Source of the DNA: Monoplex corrugatus
Taxonomy: Eukaryota > Mollusca > Gastropoda > Littorinimorpha > Ranellidae
Assembly (NCBI GenBank): GCA_030674185.1
Contig: CM060312.1
Coordinates: 1,901,893 to 1,911,892, forward strand
Length of the DNA stretch: 10,000 bases
Reading direction: 5' to 3'
Position 1 is the first letter of the stretch. Every line of letters begins with the position of its first letter. The notes beneath the pieces are model-generated. The model saw only the letters and a program-made list of their open reading frames with translations. It was not told where the DNA came from and searched no databases. A program made the translations under genes and the position numbers. Positions 7,340 through 10,000 of this stretch are shown in pieces.

Positions 7340-7741
7340 CCTTGGGTAACACAGCTCTGAATTCTAAGTCTGATGTCTCTTTCAAGCACTTTTCATATAC
7401 TTCTGGCCTTGGGTAACACAGATCTGAATTCTAAGTCTGATGTCTCTTTCAAGCACTTTTCATATACTTCTGGCCTTGGGTAACACAGCTCTGAATTCTA
7501 AGTCTGATGTCTCTTTCAAGCACTTTTCACATACTTCTGGCCTTGGGTAACACAGCTCTGAATTCTAAGTCTGATGTCTCTTTCAAGCACTTTTCATATA
7601 CTTCTGGCCTTGGGTAACACAGCTCTGAATTCTAAGTCTGATGTCTCTTTCAAGCACTTTTCATATACTTCTGTCCTTGGGTAACACAGCTCTGAATTCT
7701 AAGTCTGATGTCTCTTTCAAGCACTTTTCATATACTTCTGG
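7340..7741. repeat. 67-bp tandem repeat, six near-identical copies
   Basis: Units begin CCTTGGGTAACACAG at 7340, 7407, 7474, 7541, 7608 and 7675, each exactly 67 bp, ending before CCTCAAAGC at 7742. I see only isolated substitutions: GATCTG for GCTCTG in unit 2, CACATAC for CATATAC in unit 3, and TGTCC for TGGCC at the junctions before units 1 and 6. Such uniformity suggests recent amplification or active homogenisation. No long frame crosses it and no inverted repeat dominates the unit, apart from the GAATTC palindrome. Confidence 0.98.
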
Positions 7742-8019
7742 CCTCAAAGCAGTTGTAACAAACCAACAGCTATTTCTGTGTCAAGACGCAAATGGTTAAT
7801 GACTTCAGTAAACAGAGCTTATACCTTAACAACACAGGGATTAGGTGTGAGTGGGGTGGGGGATGGGGGCAGGGAGTTGAGCTCGGTCAACATGCCAGCT
7901 CTTGAAGTCTACGACAGCAGACGCCCGGGAGGAAAGCCAGAGACAGACTAGGATGGTGCTGGACAGGGGTGACAGGTACACTACACATCTACAACACGAC
8001 TTTACACCAGCCTTTCCAT
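7742..8019. other. Spacer between repeats; no gene supported
   Basis: Mixed sequence containing the G-rich motif at 7853-7874. A 63-codon minus-strand frame (7841-8032) has a Cys/Ser/Leu-rich composition and no recognisable domain, and its end reads through the G-rich run, so I do not annotate it as a gene. Confidence 0.5.
7853..7874 (+). other. Potential G-quadruplex motif on the plus strand
   Basis: G4-T-G5-AT-G5-CA-G3: four G-runs with loops of 1, 2 and 2 bases, fitting the canonical G-quadruplex pattern on the + strand. No promoter or gene is attached to it here. Confidence 0.6.
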
Positions 8020-8422
8020 TTAACCCTTTCACTCCCGCATCCTATCCACCAACTGCAAAAACTTAACCCTTTGACTCCTTCACCCCATCCATCAACATTA
8101 TACAGGAAACTGGTGAACAGGGTACAGGAGTCAAAAGGTTAAGTTTTTGCTGTGCTGGCATGGTTGATAATGCAGGATGCTGGTGGACAAGGTGCTGGAG
8201 TCAAAGGGTTAAGTTTTTGCTGTGCCAGCATGATTGACAGTGTAGAATGCTGGTGGATAAGGTGCTGGAATCAAAGGGTTAATTTTTTGCTGTACTAGCA
8301 TGATTGACAGTGCAAGATGCTGGTGGATAAGGTACGGGAGTCAAAGGGTTAAGGTTTTGCTGTGCTAGCATTGTTGACAATGTAGAATGCTGGTGGACAG
8401 GGTACGGGAGTCAAAGGGTTAA
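8020..8422. mobile_element. Composite TTAA-ended foldback element made of 70-bp subunits
   Basis: Outer ends: TTAA (8020-8023) then CCCTTTCACTCCCG, and at the right CGGGAGTCAAAGGG then TTAA (8419-8422). The first 28 bases inside the left TTAA match the complement of the right end at 24 positions. Inside, 70-bp direct units recur, with TCAAAGGGTT or TCAAAAGGTT at 8131, 8201, 8271, 8341 and 8411. To the left there is one inverted and internally shortened copy. An inner inverted repeat pairs 8056-8078 with 8127-8149 (22 of 23 positions) around a 48-nt loop. No transposase is encoded. TTAA plus CCC...GGG ends suggest a non-autonomous piggyBac-type element. The terminal motif is shared with 894-973. 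The internal 70-bp tandem growth is unusual for a simple MITE. Confidence 0.65.
8131..8410 (+). repeat. Four 70-bp direct repeats within the foldback element
   Basis: Units start at TCAAA (8131, 8201, 8271, 8341) and each runs exactly 70 bp through GGGTTAAGTTTTTGCTG, a GCATG-TTGA-AATG segment and GATGCTGGTGGA-AAGGT. Copies differ at perhaps 10-15% of positions, clearly older than the 67-bp array at 7340-7741. Every unit carries GGGTTAA or GGTTAA, so the TTAA-ended terminal motif is reiterated inside the element. Confidence 0.9.
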
Positions 8423-8503
8423 CTAAAGATACACATCTGCCATTTTCTCCAGCTGTACGATACACTTGTGAAATTGTCCACTGATTTTATCTTTTTTGCG
8501 GTA

Positions 8504-8537
8504 TGTTTGTTTGTTTGTTTGTTTGTTTGTTTGTTTT
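8504..8537. repeat. (TTTG)n microsatellite
   Basis: About seven TTTG units (8504-8532) ending in TTTTGTTC. It lies between the foldback element and the start of the retrotransposon. It might be a short-repeat tail of a decayed element on either strand, but no body can be assigned. Confidence 0.9.
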
Positions 8538-8633
8538 GTTCTTTTGTCTTTTGTATAGCCTCCCAAAGCCCAACCCCTCGTCCTCGTCGTGGGAGGTGGA
8601 AACAGGTAATGCTGGCCAACGGGGCACTGGTGA

Positions 8634-9621
8634 AGCTACGACTGGCTTAGCAGGCCGGTAGTGGATGAACTAACTGCTCAAGAAAATACAAGGAGATACA
8701 AACGGACTGATTACAACGGAAAACGACGCGGCGAGGAAAACGGACAACGATTAAAGAAAAACGAAAAGGTTGGGACCTGGAACATTTGCGGTTTGACGAA
8801 CAAAGAACCAGAGATAGTAGAGTTCATGACCCAGCGCAAGATCTCCATACTGGGCATTGCAGACACCGGAAAGAAAGGAACAGGAACAAAGGAAATAGAC
8901 GCCAACTATGTTCTCATTTGGAGCGGTGTAAGCAAGGAACAGAGAGCAGCACATGGCGTGGGTTTCATCCTACACCATGACAAGGCAAAAGACCTAGTGA
9001 GTACGGAGTTCATTTCAGAGAGACTCTTGAAGATCGGCATTAGAGAGGACAACAAGATCAACAACTACATTCAAGTGTATGCACCATGTAATGACTCCTA
9101 CTCAGATGAGGATAAGGACTCCTTCTTCGAAAAACTCTCGGACACCATCAACAGCATCCCGGACCAAGAAGACCTGTACGTCATGGGAGATTTCAATGGC
9201 AGAGTCGGAGAGAGAAGAACACCATGGACAAAACACCTTGGTCCACACAGTGACCACAGAACACCATGCAACTACAACGGCAACCATGAATTGGAACTGT
9301 GTGCAGAGCAGGATCTTATTATCACCAACACCTTCTTCCAGCACAGAGCCACTCAGATCTACACCTGGTACAAATGGAACGATATCGACGTCTCATCTCA
9401 AATCGACTTCACACTGGGCAAGATCTAGAATGCAGAACAACATCAGAGACTCAAGAGCCATCCCCAACGCAGGCCTGGACACAGACCACAGGCCAATCAT
9501 CACGACGTTGGTCACTCAGAAGAAAAAGAAGTTCACCAAAAAGAAGAAACAGCCGGAAAGACTCAACATGCACAAGTTCAAGACGAAGAGTGCAGACTCA
9601 GATCAGGTGCACCGTCAGTGA
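8634..9621 (+). pseudogene. Retrotransposon APE-type endonuclease domain, frameshifted
   Basis: The enzyme would nick target DNA to prime reverse transcription in the nucleus. Numbering residues from the GTG at 8661 (frame open from 8634), I see: GTWN 38-41 (metal/phosphate-site Asn 41), ILGIADTG 63-70, GVGFIL 99-104, ERLLKIGI 120-127, VYAP 139-142 (catalytic-type Tyr 140), VMGDFNGRVGE 174-184 (Asp 177, Asn 179), LIITNTFFQHR 219-229 and SQIDFTL 246-252. After the stop at 9426-9428 the homologous continuation lies in another frame (from about 9430) and includes the terminal TDH (Asp 9484-9486, His 9487-9489). Order and spacing fit the exonuclease-endonuclease-phosphatase fold of 'endonuclease-reverse transcriptase' elements. 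Oddities: Asp 68 where the family normally has the metal-binding Glu; no ATG before residue 56, although the domain starts at residue 37; and the frame break. A Lys-rich tail runs to the TGA at 9619-9621. Confidence 0.9.
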
Positions 9622-9639
9622 AAAATTGGACTGTAGTGA

Positions 9640-10000
9640 CCTTCATTACTAAACGTAGAGGAAGCTTGGGACACCTTTAAGACAGTCCTCCTGGACACTA
9701 TAAAAGAAGCCTGTGGCACCAAGAAGACAGGAGGAAGAAACAGAAAGGCAACAGCTTGGTGGAACAAAGAAGTGAAGGATGCTATCAGGGAAAAGAAGAA
9801 ACTATACAAGATCTGGGTCAAGTCAAAGGATGAAGAGGACTGCATCAAGTACAGACTTGCAAGAAGACACAGCAAGAAAGTTGTGAGAACAGCAAAGGAA
9901 AAGTCATGGACCCAGTATGGTGAAAAACTCTGTGAAACATGCAAGGCTTCCCCAAGAGAGTTTTACAAGAGTGTGAAAGCGATGAGAGTGCGAGATGAAC
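9640..10000 (+). pseudogene. Endonuclease-to-RT linker of the same retrotransposon, partial
   Basis: An uninterrupted frame from 9640 to the window edge, with no stops in about 120 codons. It begins with NVEEAWDTFK (from 9652), then has AWWN (9754-9765) and a strongly basic helical stretch (EKKKLYKIW from 9790, then ARRHSKK and AKEKSW), ending within a segment containing FYKSVKAM. This Trp- and Lys/Arg-rich region is characteristic of the connection between endonuclease and reverse transcriptase in these elements. It is in the same frame as the 9430-9618 tail, but stops at 9619, 9634 and 9637 separate them. Between them, 9605-9650 reads in a third frame with plausible element-like sequence, so two compensating indels are likely. 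The RT motifs themselves are outside the window. Confidence 0.8.

Larger units (their letters stand above)
8550..10000 (+). mobile_element. Degenerate non-LTR retrotransposon, 5' part (APE-endonuclease class), cut by window edge
   Basis: The region holds, in order, a presumed 5' leader (about 8550-8633), an APE-type endonuclease domain (about 8769-9490), and a Lys/Arg-rich linker (9640-10000) of the kind that leads into the reverse transcriptase domain. Known of the group: such elements encode endonuclease and reverse transcriptase in one protein and insert by nicking target DNA and copying RNA at the nick. The 5' edge is a guess from where AT-rich, TTTG-repeat sequence changes to balanced codon-like sequence. 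Frame breaks near 9420-9430 and within 9600-9655 make this copy non-functional. The RT domain should lie beyond position 10000. Confidence 0.85.

Overview
The window looks like intergenic, repeat-dominated DNA from an animal nucleus, most plausibly an invertebrate. A mollusc or other lophotrochozoan would fit, but this is inferred only from repeat and transposon style; nothing fixes the species. I find no host protein-coding exon, rRNA, tRNA or CRISPR array. Roughly half of the bases lie in ten tandem or low-complexity arrays, and most of the rest is remains of transposable elements. Nearly all long open frames are by-products of repeats whose period is a multiple of three.

Layout. 1-440: compound GAA/CAA/GAG/GAT microsatellite with a roughly 94-bp higher-order repeat. 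476-830: 25-bp minisatellite, 14 copies. 894-973: an 80-bp inverted-repeat element ending in TTAA. 1141-1290: TTG then GAT trinucleotide tract. 1304-1430: three copies of a 40-bp repeat. About 1455-1988: the 3' end of a non-LTR retrotransposon (terminal zinc-knuckle-like coding piece, 3' UTR with a TG run, ATTC tail). 2473-2729: a 257-bp inverted-repeat element with TA ends (MITE-like). 3236-3920: TCTCTG followed by CA microsatellite. 4057-5210: 37-bp minisatellite, 31 copies. 5236-6633: 30-bp minisatellite, 46 copies, each carrying an AGGTCA-type palindrome. 7340-7741: six almost identical 67-bp repeats. 8020-8422: a foldback element with TTAA ends built from 70-bp subunits, related to the one at 894-973. 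About 8550-10000: the 5' part of a degenerate non-LTR retrotransposon on the + strand (APE-type endonuclease, then the Lys/Arg-rich stretch that precedes the reverse transcriptase), running off the right edge.

How the parts relate. Two different non-LTR retrotransposons are present: a 3' remnant at left and a 5' portion at right. Neither can make protein as it stands. The two TTAA-ended elements appear to be one family and look like non-autonomous piggyBac-type elements, with termini CCCTTTNACTCC. The 2473-2729 element looks like a non-autonomous Tc1/mariner-type element. The most unusual structure is the pair of minisatellites at 4057-6633, 25 bp apart. Both are built around short GTCA...TGAC inverted repeats, and the second is a dense array of nuclear-receptor-like half-sites. 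No new gene system could be supported.
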